22,623 bases of DNA, taken from an uncultured Chlorobiota bacterium (lineage in GTDB: Bacteria > Bacteroidota > Kapaibacteriia > OLB7). The stretch is taken from positions 1 through 22,623 of the forward strand of contig CAMLOB010000007.1 of NCBI GenBank assembly GCA_946481475.1, in the 5' to 3' direction. Below the pieces are notes generated by a model. That model did no database searches and was not told the DNA's origin. It saw only the letters and a program-made list of their open reading frames with translations. Shown here in pieces: positions 14,007 through 22,301 of this stretch (the first letter of the stretch is position 1; every line of letters starts with the position of its first letter). The position numbers and the translations under genes are program-made.

Positions 14007-17000
14007 ATGATCTCTTTATCCTCTCGCCCGACCCTGCGCCGGGCGATTCTTCCGGCGGCCTTTGTCGTCGCTTTCCTGACGCTTGATTCCACACATCTCA
14101 ATGCCCAGAACGATTCGCTGGAGAGGACGCTTCTCTGGCGTATCGAAGGGAACGGTCTGGAACAGCCCTCCTATCTGTACGGCACGTTTCACACGCAAAA
14201 GCCTGTGGCGTTCGACTTCGGCGACTCGGTCCTTCCGGCACTTCTTTCCTGCCGGACCGCCGCCTTTGAATTGCACGTCGACTCCATGTCGTCGGAAGTT
14301 TTCCGGCATCTCTTCCAGCCCGATTCGGTGATCGACCTGCAGGAGGTGATGAGCGAGGAAGAGTTTGCACAACTGAACGACCGGTTGATCGCAGAGGTCG
14401 GGCTTCCGGCCGAGTTCTTCCGCTATACCGATCCCTCCTTCCTGTTGCTCCTGCTGGACGATATGAATGTGGAGGAACTGGAACCGGAAGACCTGGAAGG
14501 ACTGAAGGATCTTTTCCGGGAGGACTTTACTGTCGGCGGGTTCGACAAGGAGACCTTTCTGGATGCCTGGCTGTTCCAGACCGCACGGCTGGAGGGGAAG
14601 AAGGTGGTGGGACTGGAAACCCTGGCCGAGCAGATTGCCGTCAGCGACACGATCCCGTTGCAGGAACGGATACGGATGCTGACCGAGGTCGTGGATATTG
14701 ATCCGGTGGAGATGGGAAAGGAGTGGAATCGTCTGGTGGATGCGTATAAAGATGGGGATCTGAACGAGATGCTCCGTCTGTTCGACGAGGCGGAGATGGC
14801 CCCCGGTCTCTACTTCAAACTGCTGACCGAACGGAACAGAAACATGGCCGAGCGGATCGCCGCCCTGATGCCGAGCGGATCGGTCTTCACCGCCGTCGGG
14901 GCGGCGCACCTTCCGGGAGCCGAAGGACTGATCGCGCTGCTGCGGAAGAAGGGATACCGTGTGGTGCCGGTGATCTCCGAAAAGAACGGAGCGCTGCGAA
15001 CGTACAAGCGACCGAAGCGGGAGCTGGAGTGGTATGAGACGGTCGATCCGAAAGAGGGACTCCGGTTCCGGACGCCGATTCCTCCGGTCGATTACCCTCT
15101 GGAGTATGTCGACGGGGAGAGTGCCGAGCTCCGCCGTCGCTTTGCCGCCGATATTTCCACCGGACTGTACTACCTGATCGTTGAGGAGGAAATTTCTCTG
15201 GAGAGCCTGCTGGCGGGCGATCTCTACTCACAGGTTCGGGAACGGTGGTTCGGAGGGTACGGCAATGATCTGTTCGCCTCGGTCTTCTCCACGGAAAGCC
15301 GGTTGGCGCGTGAGAAGGAGATCGAGACGAACGGGGTGAAGGGGAGGGAGTTCTCCGGAGTGGACGGCAACGGCGATCTGACGCGGCTCCGGACCTATCA
15401 GCGGGGGAACAAGCTCTACTCCTTCGTCAGCTTCGGCGGTATCGGCATGATGAGTTCGCGTGATGATACGCGCTTCATGGAGTCGGTCCGGCTCGATCCC
15501 TTGCCCTCCTCGGAGTGGGAAACGGTGCAGTCGGACTTCAGAGTAATATCGATGCCTTCGGGGGTGGTTCACAATACGGTGGAGGAGTGGCGCGGAGGCT
15601 ATCAGTTCTATACCTCGACCGAGCGTATCTCCTCCATCGACCCGGCAACCGGCATCTGGTACGCCTTCGAGTTCTATTCCATCCCTCCGTGGACGATGCC
15701 CCGTATCGATTCATCTCTGGTTTCGGAGATGCTTTACTCGGGGTTCTCTCCGGAACGGGTGCTGAACGAAGAGATGATCGATCTCGGGACGCAGGGGTGG
15801 GATGGAGAGGTACGTTTCAACCGGGAGTACCGACTGGAACTGGATTCCGGAGTGGTGGTAACGCGCAGGATCAGACTTGGCGGGCCGGATGTGACGGCTC
15901 TGACGGTTGTGGAACCCCCGGGAGTCGACAATCCGGAGGATCGGCAAAGATTTTTTGCCGGGGAAGCCGAGTACGCCGAAATGACGGATCCGAATCCCGA
16001 ATCCTACCGCCGCAGCTATCCGGACGAAAACTTCTCGGTGATCCTCCGCGAGCCGCTGAACGACAGCAGCGATTACTACGCCTACACCGGCAGAAACCGT
16101 TTCCAGGTGGGGGAGTGGTGGGGGAACGCCTCTCGTCTGGCCGTCTGCGAAACCTTTCTTCCGTACTTCACGGCGGAAAGTGAGGATGCCTTCTTCGAGG
16201 AGTTTCGGGAAAATCTGAAGACCTACGACGATACGATCGTTGCCGAGAAGATCGTCGAGTCCGGCGGACTTCGCTGGCATGACTATACGGTCGCAATGGG
16301 CTATACCGACCGACCCGGCTCGGTCTACCGCGAACGGGCGGCTCTGCACGGGGGGCGTCTTTATCGTCTCCGCTGGTTCCCGCTCGATCCGCAGAAGGAT
16401 CCGGCGACCGCCGACGAGTTCTTCAACACGTTCGGTCTTCTCCGTCCGCAGCCGGAAGGGGATATCTTCACGCGGAAGACCGAGTTGCTGCTGCGCCATC
16501 TCTCCTCACCCGACTCGGCGACGCGGGAACATGCGGTCTCTTTTCTCGGCTACTATAGCTTCCTGGAAGAGGAGCGGGACCTTGTCCGCAAAGCATTGGG
16601 GCGGACCTATCCGGACGATACCGACTCGGTAAGCCGGACGATCGAGGGACTCCTGTACGCCTTCGATATCGGACTCGGCGATGAGGACATAAAGTTCCTG
16701 AAGGACTTCTATCAAAAACTCCCTTCCTATCACGAATCCCGTTCCACGGTGCTCGGCATTCTCGTTCGTCACCGCTCGCCGGAATCGTTGCGGATCGTCG
16801 GCGGATTCCTTGCGGAGGATCCGCCGGAGGTGGCCTATCCCTGGAACGTCTTCGGAGATTTCTATGAGAATATGGAAGGGATAGAGTTCCTCTATCCCGA
16901 GATGCTGGAACTGGTCGGCGACGAGGATTGGCAGGATTATATCGTCGGCATCACCAACCTTGCGCTGGACAGCGGCAGGGTGACCCCGGCCGATCTCGGT

Positions 17001-17675
17001 CCCGGAATTGAACGGCTGCAAAGGGTGGGAGGCGATCTTCTGGATCGCTATCGCAAACCGAACATGCTCTTCTCCGACGGCGAGGAGGTCTGGCCCTGGT
17101 CGGTCGATCAGATGATCACGCTGCTCGGGAAACTACCGCCGGATGAAGAGGTGGATCGTCGGCTCGAACGTGCGTTGCGCGACACGAACATGAACGTGAA
17201 GCGGGGGGCCGTGATCGCCCTGCTGCGTCACGGCAGACCGGTGGCCGACAGGTGGCTGGAACAGACGGCCGCTGACCGGGGAGAACGGATCAATCTGTGG
17301 CGGGGACTTGAAGAGGCCGGAATGATCGAACGTTTTCCGGAAGAGTATCGCAGCCAGGTCTACTTTGCCGAGGGATTGATCTTCTCCGAACTCTACAACT
17401 ACGAGGAGAATCCGGATGAAATGGAGTACGTGGCCGACAGGGTGATCGAGTGGAACGGAGAGAAGATGCGGGGCTATCTGTTCAGGTGGCGATATGTGTG
17501 GGATGATGAGGAGACGCCCTGGTCGATCGCCTTCTGCGTCCAGCCGGAGGATCCGGACCAGATCGGCCTGGACGGATCATCGGTCAGATTTATCTGGGAG
17601 TCGGGATGGGAGACGGTCGACGAGCAGTTCCGGGCGTTGATGCAACAGGAGTGGGAGACCGAAGAGTGGGAGTAG
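14007..17675 (+). CDS. Giant exported TraB/GumN-domain protein with HEAT-like C-terminal part
   Basis: 1222 residues from the ATG at 14007. A TTG at 13974 would only lengthen the signal peptide and overlaps the candidate promoter. Residues 1-34 form a signal peptide ending LNAQ. Residues about 40-323 form a full TraB/GumN domain: LLWRIEG, the conserved GTFH (59-62), an acidic FELH (Glu88), VGLETLAEQ, RNRNMAERI and the closing VGAAHLPGAEGL (297-308). The related TIKI enzymes are metal-dependent proteases and share the GTFH / Glu / GxxH pattern. Typical bacterial members have about 300 residues, so the further 900 are unusual. Residues about 330-820 have no match I know (three similar beta-rich segments are possible). 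Residues about 825-1130 contain HEAT-like helix pairs such as SATREHAVSFLGYYS and NVKRGAVIALLRHG. The C-terminus is acidic. Confidence 0.82.
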   Translation: MISLSSRPTLRRAILPAAFVVAFLTLDSTHLNAQNDSLERTLLWRIEGNGLEQPSYLYGTFHTQKPVAFDFGDSVLPALLSCRTAAFELHVDSMSSEVFRHLFQPDSVIDLQEVMSEEEFAQLNDRLIAEVGLPAEFFRYTDPSFLLLLLDDMNVEELEPEDLEGLKDLFREDFTVGGFDKETFLDAWLFQTARLEGKKVVGLETLAEQIAVSDTIPLQERIRMLTEVVDIDPVEMGKEWNRLVDAYKDGDLNEMLRLFDEAEMAPGLYFKLLTERNRNMAERIAALMPSGSVFTAVGAAHLPGAEGLIALLRKKGYRVVPVISEKNGALRTYKRPKRELEWYETVDPKEGLRFRTPIPPVDYPLEYVDGESAELRRRFAADISTGLYYLIVEEEISLESLLAGDLYSQVRERWFGGYGNDLFASVFSTESRLAREKEIETNGVKGREFSGVDGNGDLTRLRTYQRGNKLYSFVSFGGIGMMSSRDDTRFMESVRLDPLPSSEWETVQSDFRVISMPSGVVHNTVEEWRGGYQFYTSTERISSIDPATGIWYAFEFYSIPPWTMPRIDSSLVSEMLYSGFSPERVLNEEMIDLGTQGWDGEVRFNREYRLELDSGVVVTRRIRLGGPDVTALTVVEPPGVDNPEDRQRFFAGEAEYAEMTDPNPESYRRSYPDENFSVILREPLNDSSDYYAYTGRNRFQVGEWWGNASRLAVCETFLPYFTAESEDAFFEEFRENLKTYDDTIVAEKIVESGGLRWHDYTVAMGYTDRPGSVYRERAALHGGRLYRLRWFPLDPQKDPATADEFFNTFGLLRPQPEGDIFTRKTELLLRHLSSPDSATREHAVSFLGYYSFLEEERDLVRKALGRTYPDDTDSVSRTIEGLLYAFDIGLGDEDIKFLKDFYQKLPSYHESRSTVLGILVRHRSPESLRIVGGFLAEDPPEVAYPWNVFGDFYENMEGIEFLYPEMLELVGDEDWQDYIVGITNLALDSGRVTPADLGPGIERLQRVGGDLLDRYRKPNMLFSDGEEVWPWSVDQMITLLGKLPPDEEVDRRLERALRDTNMNVKRGAVIALLRHGRPVADRWLEQTAADRGERINLWRGLEEAGMIERFPEEYRSQVYFAEGLIFSELYNYEENPDEMEYVADRVIEWNGEKMRGYLFRWRYVWDDEETPWSIAFCVQPEDPDQIGLDGSSVRFIWESGWETVDEQFRALMQQEWETEEWE

Positions 17676-17692
17676 AAGGAAGGTTTTCCGGG

Positions 17693-17712
17693 ATCGGTTT
17701 TCCGGAACCGAT
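17693..17712. other. 20-nt interrupted palindrome after the TraB/GumN gene
   Basis: ATCGGTTTTCCGGAACCGAT has 7-bp arms and a 6-nt loop, 17 nt past the stop codon. No T tract follows, so it is at most a weak terminator or protein-binding site. The rest of the 140-nt gap shows no clear signal. Confidence 0.3.
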
Positions 17713-17815
17713 TCGCCTCGCATAACTCCGAACGAACTTTTTCGTCTCCGGGGCGGTTTCCCCTTCGGACTCTATAAGAACCGGAGAGACCGGTTCGATT
17801 CCATACCGATACGCC

Positions 17816-18832
17816 ATGAACTTCCCGACCACACGGATCATACAGCGACTCGGGCTTCTTCTGCTCGGAGCAATCATCGCGGGCGCATTGCTGGAGGGGT
17901 GCTCGGGAAAACTGATTCCCCGCACTCCTCTCGTTCCGATGGAGACGCCGTATCTCTGGAGCGATACGCTCCACCCCCGGAAGATCATGGTGATCGGCGA
18001 CCTGCAGCCGACCACATGGTTCGAGTGCGAATTCCTCGGTCGTCCCCAGAACGATTCGGTCCGCAGCCGGATGATCGATGCGGTGGTGCGGAACAGCCCC
18101 GACATGCTCCTGTTGCTCGGGGACCAGGTGGGTGAGGGGGAAGAGGGGGAGGAGTGGATCCGGTTCGATTCGCTGATGGCCCCGGTCTGCCGGGCGCAGG
18201 TTCCGGTCTATGCCGTTGTCGGCAACCACGACTACGGTCTGATGGGAGTCGAGGGGATTCGTCACTTCCAGGCACGTTTCCCCTACTGCAACGTTCTCCC
18301 CCGGATTGTCTGGCTTGCCGATTCGGTGGCGATGATCGTGATGGATTCCAACCTGGGTGCGCTCCCGGAGAGCGTGCTGGATCACCAGATGGAACGGTAT
18401 CGCCAGGTGCTGGAGATGCTCGACCGGGAACCCTCGGTTCGGGGAGTGATCGTCACGATGCACCATCCTCCTTTTACCAACGCCGGCCTGCCGATCGACG
18501 GTCGGGTCCACGACCTGTTTGTTCCCCCCTTCCTCGAAGCGAAGAAGACCATGCTCTTCCTTGCCGGACACATTCACTCCTACGAGCGGTTTGAAATCGG
18601 CGGCAAGTCGTTTGTCGTCAGCGGCGGCGGTGGCGGACCGAGGCGGAAGGTCGACGTATCGGACGGACGTTCGGTGAAAGCCGATCAGGTTCCGTTCGGC
18701 GAAATGCGGCCCCACCACTATCTGGAGATGGAGGTCACACCGGAGGGCATCCGCTGCAAGATGATGATGCTTGACGGTGAGACGTTCAGGGTGGGAGATC
18801 GGTATCTGTTGGGGTATCCGGGGGGAGGATGA
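17816..18832 (+). CDS. Metallophosphoesterase lipoprotein
   Basis: 338 residues. The lipoprotein signal ends in LLEGC (Cys29). The calcineurin-like fold follows from about residue 55 with motifs in order: GDLQ (Asp62; Gln64 where many members have His), LLGDQVG (Asp103), VGNHDYG (Asn137-His138), TMHHPPF (His216) and GHIHSYERF (His252, His254). These bind two metal ions in the family and hydrolyse phosphoester bonds. The order and the GHxHxYER ending resemble purple-acid-phosphatase-like enzymes. The protein should be lipid-anchored facing the periplasm or the cell surface. The substrate is not visible. The ATG at 17816 is the one that gives a complete lipoprotein signal. It lies 140 nt after the TraB/GumN gene, possibly in the same unit, and converges on the minus-strand cluster. 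Confidence 0.9.
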   Translation: MNFPTTRIIQRLGLLLLGAIIAGALLEGCSGKLIPRTPLVPMETPYLWSDTLHPRKIMVIGDLQPTTWFECEFLGRPQNDSVRSRMIDAVVRNSPDMLLLLGDQVGEGEEGEEWIRFDSLMAPVCRAQVPVYAVVGNHDYGLMGVEGIRHFQARFPYCNVLPRIVWLADSVAMIVMDSNLGALPESVLDHQMERYRQVLEMLDREPSVRGVIVTMHHPPFTNAGLPIDGRVHDLFVPPFLEAKKTMLFLAGHIHSYERFEIGGKSFVVSGGGGGPRRKVDVSDGRSVKADQVPFGEMRPHHYLEMEVTPEGIRCKMMMLDGETFRVGDRYLLGYPGGG

Positions 18833-18833
18833 A

Positions 18834-18860
18834 CCTTTGTGCTTCTTCGTGCCCTTTGTG
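18834..18860 (+). repeat. CTTTGTG dispersed repeat without the palindrome
   Basis: CCTTTGTGCTTCTTCGTGCC followed by CTTTGTG begins 2 nt after the phosphoesterase stop. It is the same word family as at 3303-3342 and 6801-6898, here without TCCGCCGCGGCGGA. It lies in the convergent gap 18833-18924. Confidence 0.6.
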
Positions 18861-18924
18861 TTGAGCCGATCCGGGCGCCGGTCCGGTACCGACTGACAAG
18901 TATCGCCGGTCGACTTGTCGCAGG

Positions 18925-19719
18925 TCAATCCTTTCTCTCCTCCTCCTCCTCAAACCTCCTGAACGCGTGAAGATGCTGCCGGAAATAGTTCTCCGGAAAA
19001 TCCTCCTCTCCAAGTCCGTATCCCGACGGTTTTCTCTCGCGGGGAAAGAATGCCGTCCCGAAAATCCAGTCCCAGATCGCAAACTTTGTTCCGAAGTTCA
19101 TGTTGTGCGCGTCGGCGTCGACGGCATGGTGCCAGCGGTGCATTTCCGGTCCGTTGATGATGTATTGCAGGACTCCCGAACGGACGTTGATGTTCGAGTG
19201 GATGTACATCCCCCAGACCGCGTCGATCATCCCCTTCAACGCAATCGCTTCCGGCGCGCAGCCCAGAAGAATCAGCGGGGTGAACTCGATTGTCTGGTTC
19301 ACTAAAATCTCCAGCGAGTGGGAACGCGAACCGCTCAGCCAGTCGACATCCTCGGTGGAGTGGTGCGCCTCGTGCATCCGCCACAGGTAGCGGTTGCTGT
19401 GCTGCCGGCGGTGGAACCAGTAGATGTAGAAGTCGTGGAGGATCAGGGAGAAGAGGATCTGTCCCCAGACCGGCCAGCCGGAGAGAATACCGTGCGAGGA
19501 CATGTCAGTGAGGTTGTCCAGCCACCAGGCGAAACCGAAGATCATCTGCGAGAGAACGAAGCTCTGGATGATCGTGTACATCCCGAGGTCGTTCCAGAAA
19601 CCCTTGCGGAAGAGGGACTGACCGGTGTTGTAGGGGATGGTCCGTTCCAGCAGAATGAAGAGGAGAGCCGCGATCACAACCCCTCCGGTTGCCAGAATCT
19701 CTGCGGTAAAGAAGCCCAT
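18925..19719 (-). CDS. Fatty acid hydroxylase / sterol desaturase family membrane enzyme
   Basis: 264 residues. Several hydrophobic helices (about 5-25, 48-67, 85-100, 145-175) carry the three histidine clusters of the family: HDFYIYWFH (His95, His103) followed by RRQH, HEAHHS (His116, His119, His120) and HRWHH (His194, His197, His198). These bind a di-iron centre that hydroxylates or desaturates a lipid acyl or sterol-like chain in the membrane. The C-terminus is highly charged (EEEEERKD). The substrate cannot be told from the sequence; modification of a membrane lipid or of lipid A acyl chains is a reasonable guess. It follows the NeuB-like gene on the same strand, but a terminator-like hairpin separates them. 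Confidence 0.9.
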   Translation of the reverse strand: MGFFTAEILATGGVVIAALLFILLERTIPYNTGQSLFRKGFWNDLGMYTIIQSFVLSQMIFGFAWWLDNLTDMSSHGILSGWPVWGQILFSLILHDFYIYWFHRRQHSNRYLWRMHEAHHSTEDVDWLSGSRSHSLEILVNQTIEFTPLILLGCAPEAIALKGMIDAVWGMYIHSNINVRSGVLQYIINGPEMHRWHHAVDADAHNMNFGTKFAIWDWIFGTAFFPRERKPSGYGLGEEDFPENYFRQHLHAFRRFEEEEERKD

Positions 19720-19743
19720 CGGTTCGGTGCTCTGTGAACTGGT

Positions 19744-19806
19744 ATGAAAAAGAAGATGAAAAGGAACGGGGAGCGGGACCGACGGATGCCGGTCGCCCTC
19801 CCCGTT
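19744..19806 (-). terminator. Terminator-like hairpin after the NeuB-family gene
   Basis: Arms AACGGGGAG (19765-19773) and CTCCCCGTT (19798-19806) form 9 bp. An internal mismatch and a second GACCG/CGGTC stem sit above. On the minus strand the hairpin is followed by a T-rich but interrupted stretch (19745-19764). Confidence 0.6.
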
Positions 19807-19820
19807 GAGAAATCGCTTCG

Positions 19821-20738
19821 TTATGGGCGCACGGTTTCCGGTTCTCCTTCGCGGCCCGCTTCGAGGACGCGACGGAGTTTCTTCCGCGGTCCCTGCTCGC
19901 TTTCATAGACCCGCTTGACGCCGTCGCCGAGAGCCAGCTCGATGTCCCGGATGTTGGCTACCAGACGGATCAGTCCTCCCGGCTCGATCGATGCGGCCTG
20001 ATCGCTCCCCCACATCGCCCGGTCCAGCGTGATGTGCCGCTCTATGAAGTCGGCGCCGAGCGCCACCGCCGCCCAGGTGGTGGCCAGTCCGGTTTCGTGA
20101 CCGGAGTAGCCGATCGGGACGGTCGGCCAGGCTTTCTTCAGCGTCTCGATCATCCGCAGGTTCAACTCGTGCGGGGGACAGGGATAGGTGGAGGTGGAGT
20201 GGGCGATCAGCAGATCCTCGGCGCCGAGCAGTTCCACCGCCGTTCCGATCTCTCCTGCGGTCGACATGCCTGTCGAGATCATCAGGGGACGTCCGGTCTG
20301 CCGCATCTTCCGCAGCAGCGCGTGGTCGGTCAGCGAAGCCGATGCGGCCTTGTAGCAGACCGGATCGAACTCCTCAAGGAAGTCGACCGAGGTTTCGTCC
20401 CAGGGGGAGGCGAACCAGTCGATCCCCTTCCCCTTGCAGTAGGTGTCGATCTCCCGGTATTCTTCCCGACTGAACTCGACCTTGCGACGGTATTCGATAT
20501 AGGTCATTCGTCCCCACGGCGTCTCCCGTTCGATGTCCCACTGGTCGTAGGGGACGCACTCTTCCGGCGTTCGCTTCTGAAATTTGACGGCGTCGCATCC
20601 GGCCAGAACCGCCGCGTCGATCAGTCGTTTGGCAATGTCGAGCGAGCCGTTGTGGTTGATGCCGATCTCGCCGATGACGTATGTCGGACATCCGGCGCCG
20701 ACGAGACGGCTCCCGAGTCTGATGAAGTTTGATGACAT
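19821..20738 (-). CDS. NeuB-family nonulosonic acid synthase without SAF domain
   Basis: 305 residues from the ATG at 20736-20738. The frame extends to 20831, but that part overlaps the upstream gene and lies before the barrel start. NeuB motifs are clear: GEIGINHNGSLDIAK (from residue 23), DAVKFQKR, ASPWDETSVDFLEE, YKAASAS, STGMST, HSTSTYPCPP (His180), GYSGHETGLATT and ADFIERHITLDR. Family members condense phosphoenolpyruvate with an N-acetyl hexosamine-type aldose to give sialic, legionaminic or related nine-carbon acids. Canonical enzymes have about 345 residues with a C-terminal antifreeze/SAF domain. Here the protein ends soon after GDGVKRVYESEQGPRKKLRR, as in the short subfamily found in polysaccharide clusters. 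It lies 64 nt after the dehydrogenase gene and is probably in its operon. Confidence 0.85.
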   Translation of the reverse strand: MSSNFIRLGSRLVGAGCPTYVIGEIGINHNGSLDIAKRLIDAAVLAGCDAVKFQKRTPEECVPYDQWDIERETPWGRMTYIEYRRKVEFSREEYREIDTYCKGKGIDWFASPWDETSVDFLEEFDPVCYKAASASLTDHALLRKMRQTGRPLMISTGMSTAGEIGTAVELLGAEDLLIAHSTSTYPCPPHELNLRMIETLKKAWPTVPIGYSGHETGLATTWAAVALGADFIERHITLDRAMWGSDQAASIEPGGLIRLVANIRDIELALGDGVKRVYESEQGPRKKLRRVLEAGREGEPETVRP

Positions 20739-20802
20739 AGGAAAAGAGAAAGAGATAGTGGTATGGTAAAGAAATCGTTGTTCGTTCGGCACTGGGGGAG
20801 AT

Positions 20803-21723
20803 CTACCAGCAGGTCCATCCTCCGTCCACAACCAGATTCGCTCCGGTCATGTAGGCGCTTGCGTCGCTTGCCAGGAAGAGAAGAGATCCCTGATAGTCGG
20901 CCGGTCGGGCCATGCGCCCCAGCGGCGTCCGTTCCGAATAGTTCCGGATGAAGTGTTCGTTCTGTCCGTTCTCCACTCCTCCCGGTGAGAGCGTGTTGAC
21001 CCTGACGCCCCTCTGTCCCCAGTAGGCGGCGAGAAATTTCGTGAAGGAGATGACGCCCCCCTTGGTGATCGGATAGGCGGCCGATTTGAAGAAGGTCTGC
21101 GTTCCGTCCGGCGAGGCGTAGAGCGACTGGTTCGGTCCTACAAGTCCGTAAGTGCTGGCGATGTTGATGATGCTCCCGCTCCCTCTGCGGGCCATCTCCG
21201 AGCCGAAGATCTGTGCGCAGAGAAATGTGCCGACAAGGTTGACCGAAAGGGAACGTTGCAACAGCTCCACCGGATAGTTCTCGAATTTCGAGAGTTCCCC
21301 CGCCGTCGCCGGGTTCTCGAACATGTCGTTGATCGCCGCGTTGTTGACCAGGATGTCGACCCGACCGAAGTCGGAGAGGATCTCCCGACGAACTCCCCGC
21401 AGCGAATTCTCGTCGGTGACGTCGGCGGCGATGCCGCGAACCGTCCCGCTGGAGTCGTCCGGCACGGCGAAACGGATCGCCTCGGCCGTCTCGTCGCAGC
21501 GGGATTGCGACAGGTCCAGAATGATGACGGCCGCTCCGGCCCCGGCAAGGGCGCGGCAGTGGTTGATCCCCAGCAGGCCTGTTCCCCCCGTCACAACGGC
21601 GACGCGACCGGAAAGGTCGAAGAGTCGGGGGAGTGCGGAGTCGGTCGTCGGGAGAGCCTCGGGGATTCCATTCCGGTCGAGGTTGTTCGGATGGTCGAGT
21701 TGTGCTGCGTCGCTCATGTTCAT
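20803..21723 (-). CDS. Short-chain dehydrogenase/reductase of the surface-sugar cluster
   Basis: 306 residues. The Rossmann nucleotide-binding motif is TGGTGLLG (45-52), with Asp70 in IILDLS at the end of the second strand, which favours NAD(H). NNAA is at 127-130, and the catalytic set is Ser190 (NIAST) and Tyr217-x-x-x-Lys221 (YPITK). A 35-residue polar N-terminal extension precedes the fold, and the end GANLVVDGGWTCW is the usual SDR C-terminus. Between a GSA-type aminotransferase and a NeuB synthase, the closest functional parallel is the PtmA-like dehydrogenase of legionaminic-type acid clusters, but the reaction is not proven. The ATG at 21723 is used; the Met at residue 3 is possible. 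It starts 17 nt after the DUF3592-like gene. Confidence 0.87.
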   Translation of the reverse strand: MNMSDAAQLDHPNNLDRNGIPEALPTTDSALPRLFDLSGRVAVVTGGTGLLGINHCRALAGAGAAVIILDLSQSRCDETAEAIRFAVPDDSSGTVRGIAADVTDENSLRGVRREILSDFGRVDILVNNAAINDMFENPATAGELSKFENYPVELLQRSLSVNLVGTFLCAQIFGSEMARRGSGSIINIASTYGLVGPNQSLYASPDGTQTFFKSAAYPITKGGVISFTKFLAAYWGQRGVRVNTLSPGGVENGQNEHFIRNYSERTPLGRMARPADYQGSLLFLASDASAYMTGANLVVDGGWTCW

Positions 21724-21740
21724 GCGGTCCTGTGCGTTGG

Positions 21741-22202
21741 TTATCTGGCGGCGCCCCCTCCATCGATACTGTCGAAGAGTCGCACCACGTCGTTGTAGTC
21801 GATGTTTACCTTCTGAAGGGAGCCCCCCTCAACCAGATGGATCGCCCCGCTCCGCCTGTCGTAGATCAGGTGAGCCGCCGGTTCCTGCGGGTTGTAGAGA
21901 AGCCGGACGGTATCTCCCGTCCGGTAGACTCCCGGTTTTGTGGCGAACTGCGTCCTGTACGTTCTCCCTTCGACGACATAGTGGCCGTCGTAAAAATCAA
22001 TCGTCTCGGTTCGCTTGTTCTTTCGCACCTTCCTCCGCTCGACTCGTGTGATCGTCGCCCTGCCCGGCGTGTAGATCCTCGCTATCGAGGGATAGTGCTG
22101 CGCCTGGTTCCAGATGAGACTCAGAGTGATGCCGGTGAAGATCACGACGGCAATCACCACGATGTGCCGGTTGCGGTTCGGAAGAGAACGGTTGTCCTTC
22201 AT
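21741..22202 (-). CDS. DUF3592-like single-pass membrane protein
   Basis: 153 residues from the ATG at 22200-22202. The frame continues up to 22271, but that part is translated dispersed repeat (AATCCGCAATCCGC). Residues 13-31 are a transmembrane helix. The remainder has the DUF3592 pattern: ATITRVERRKVRKNKR, then YVVEGRTYRTQF, YRTGDTVRLLYNPQEPAAHLI. Such proteins have a small beta domain beside the membrane, with no known activity. Its position inside the aminotransferase-dehydrogenase-NeuB run suggests co-expression with surface-sugar synthesis, possibly by chance insertion. Confidence 0.75.
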   Translation of the reverse strand: MKDNRSLPNRNRHIVVIAVVIFTGITLSLIWNQAQHYPSIARIYTPGRATITRVERRKVRKNKRTETIDFYDGHYVVEGRTYRTQFATKPGVYRTGDTVRLLYNPQEPAAHLIYDRRSGAIHLVEGGSLQKVNIDYNDVVRLFDSIDGGGAAR

Positions 22203-22301
22203 TGCGACTTCGGATATTCGGTTGTATGGACTGGAGGATATTCGAAGATCAAAATCCGCAATCCGCACCAACCGTTCAACCGGTCGCTCCGGTCTTCGGC
22301 G
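22203..22301. other. Short spacer with AATCCGC repeat remnant
   Basis: The 99-nt spacer contains AAAATCCGCAATCCGCACC, a remnant of a dispersed ATCCGCA repeat, and two GGTTCAACCGG-like words, one in the spacer and one in the adjacent gene end. No promoter consensus is evident. Confidence 0.4.

Noticed and set aside
15515..16183. 222-residue plus-strand frame within the TraB/GumN gene
   Set aside because: It is an alternative frame of the 1222-residue gene, with Gly/Arg-rich text and no domain.
17474..18928. 484-residue open frame on the minus strand
   Set aside because: It is antisense to the metallophosphoesterase gene and the end of the TraB/GumN gene; it shows no recognisable motif.
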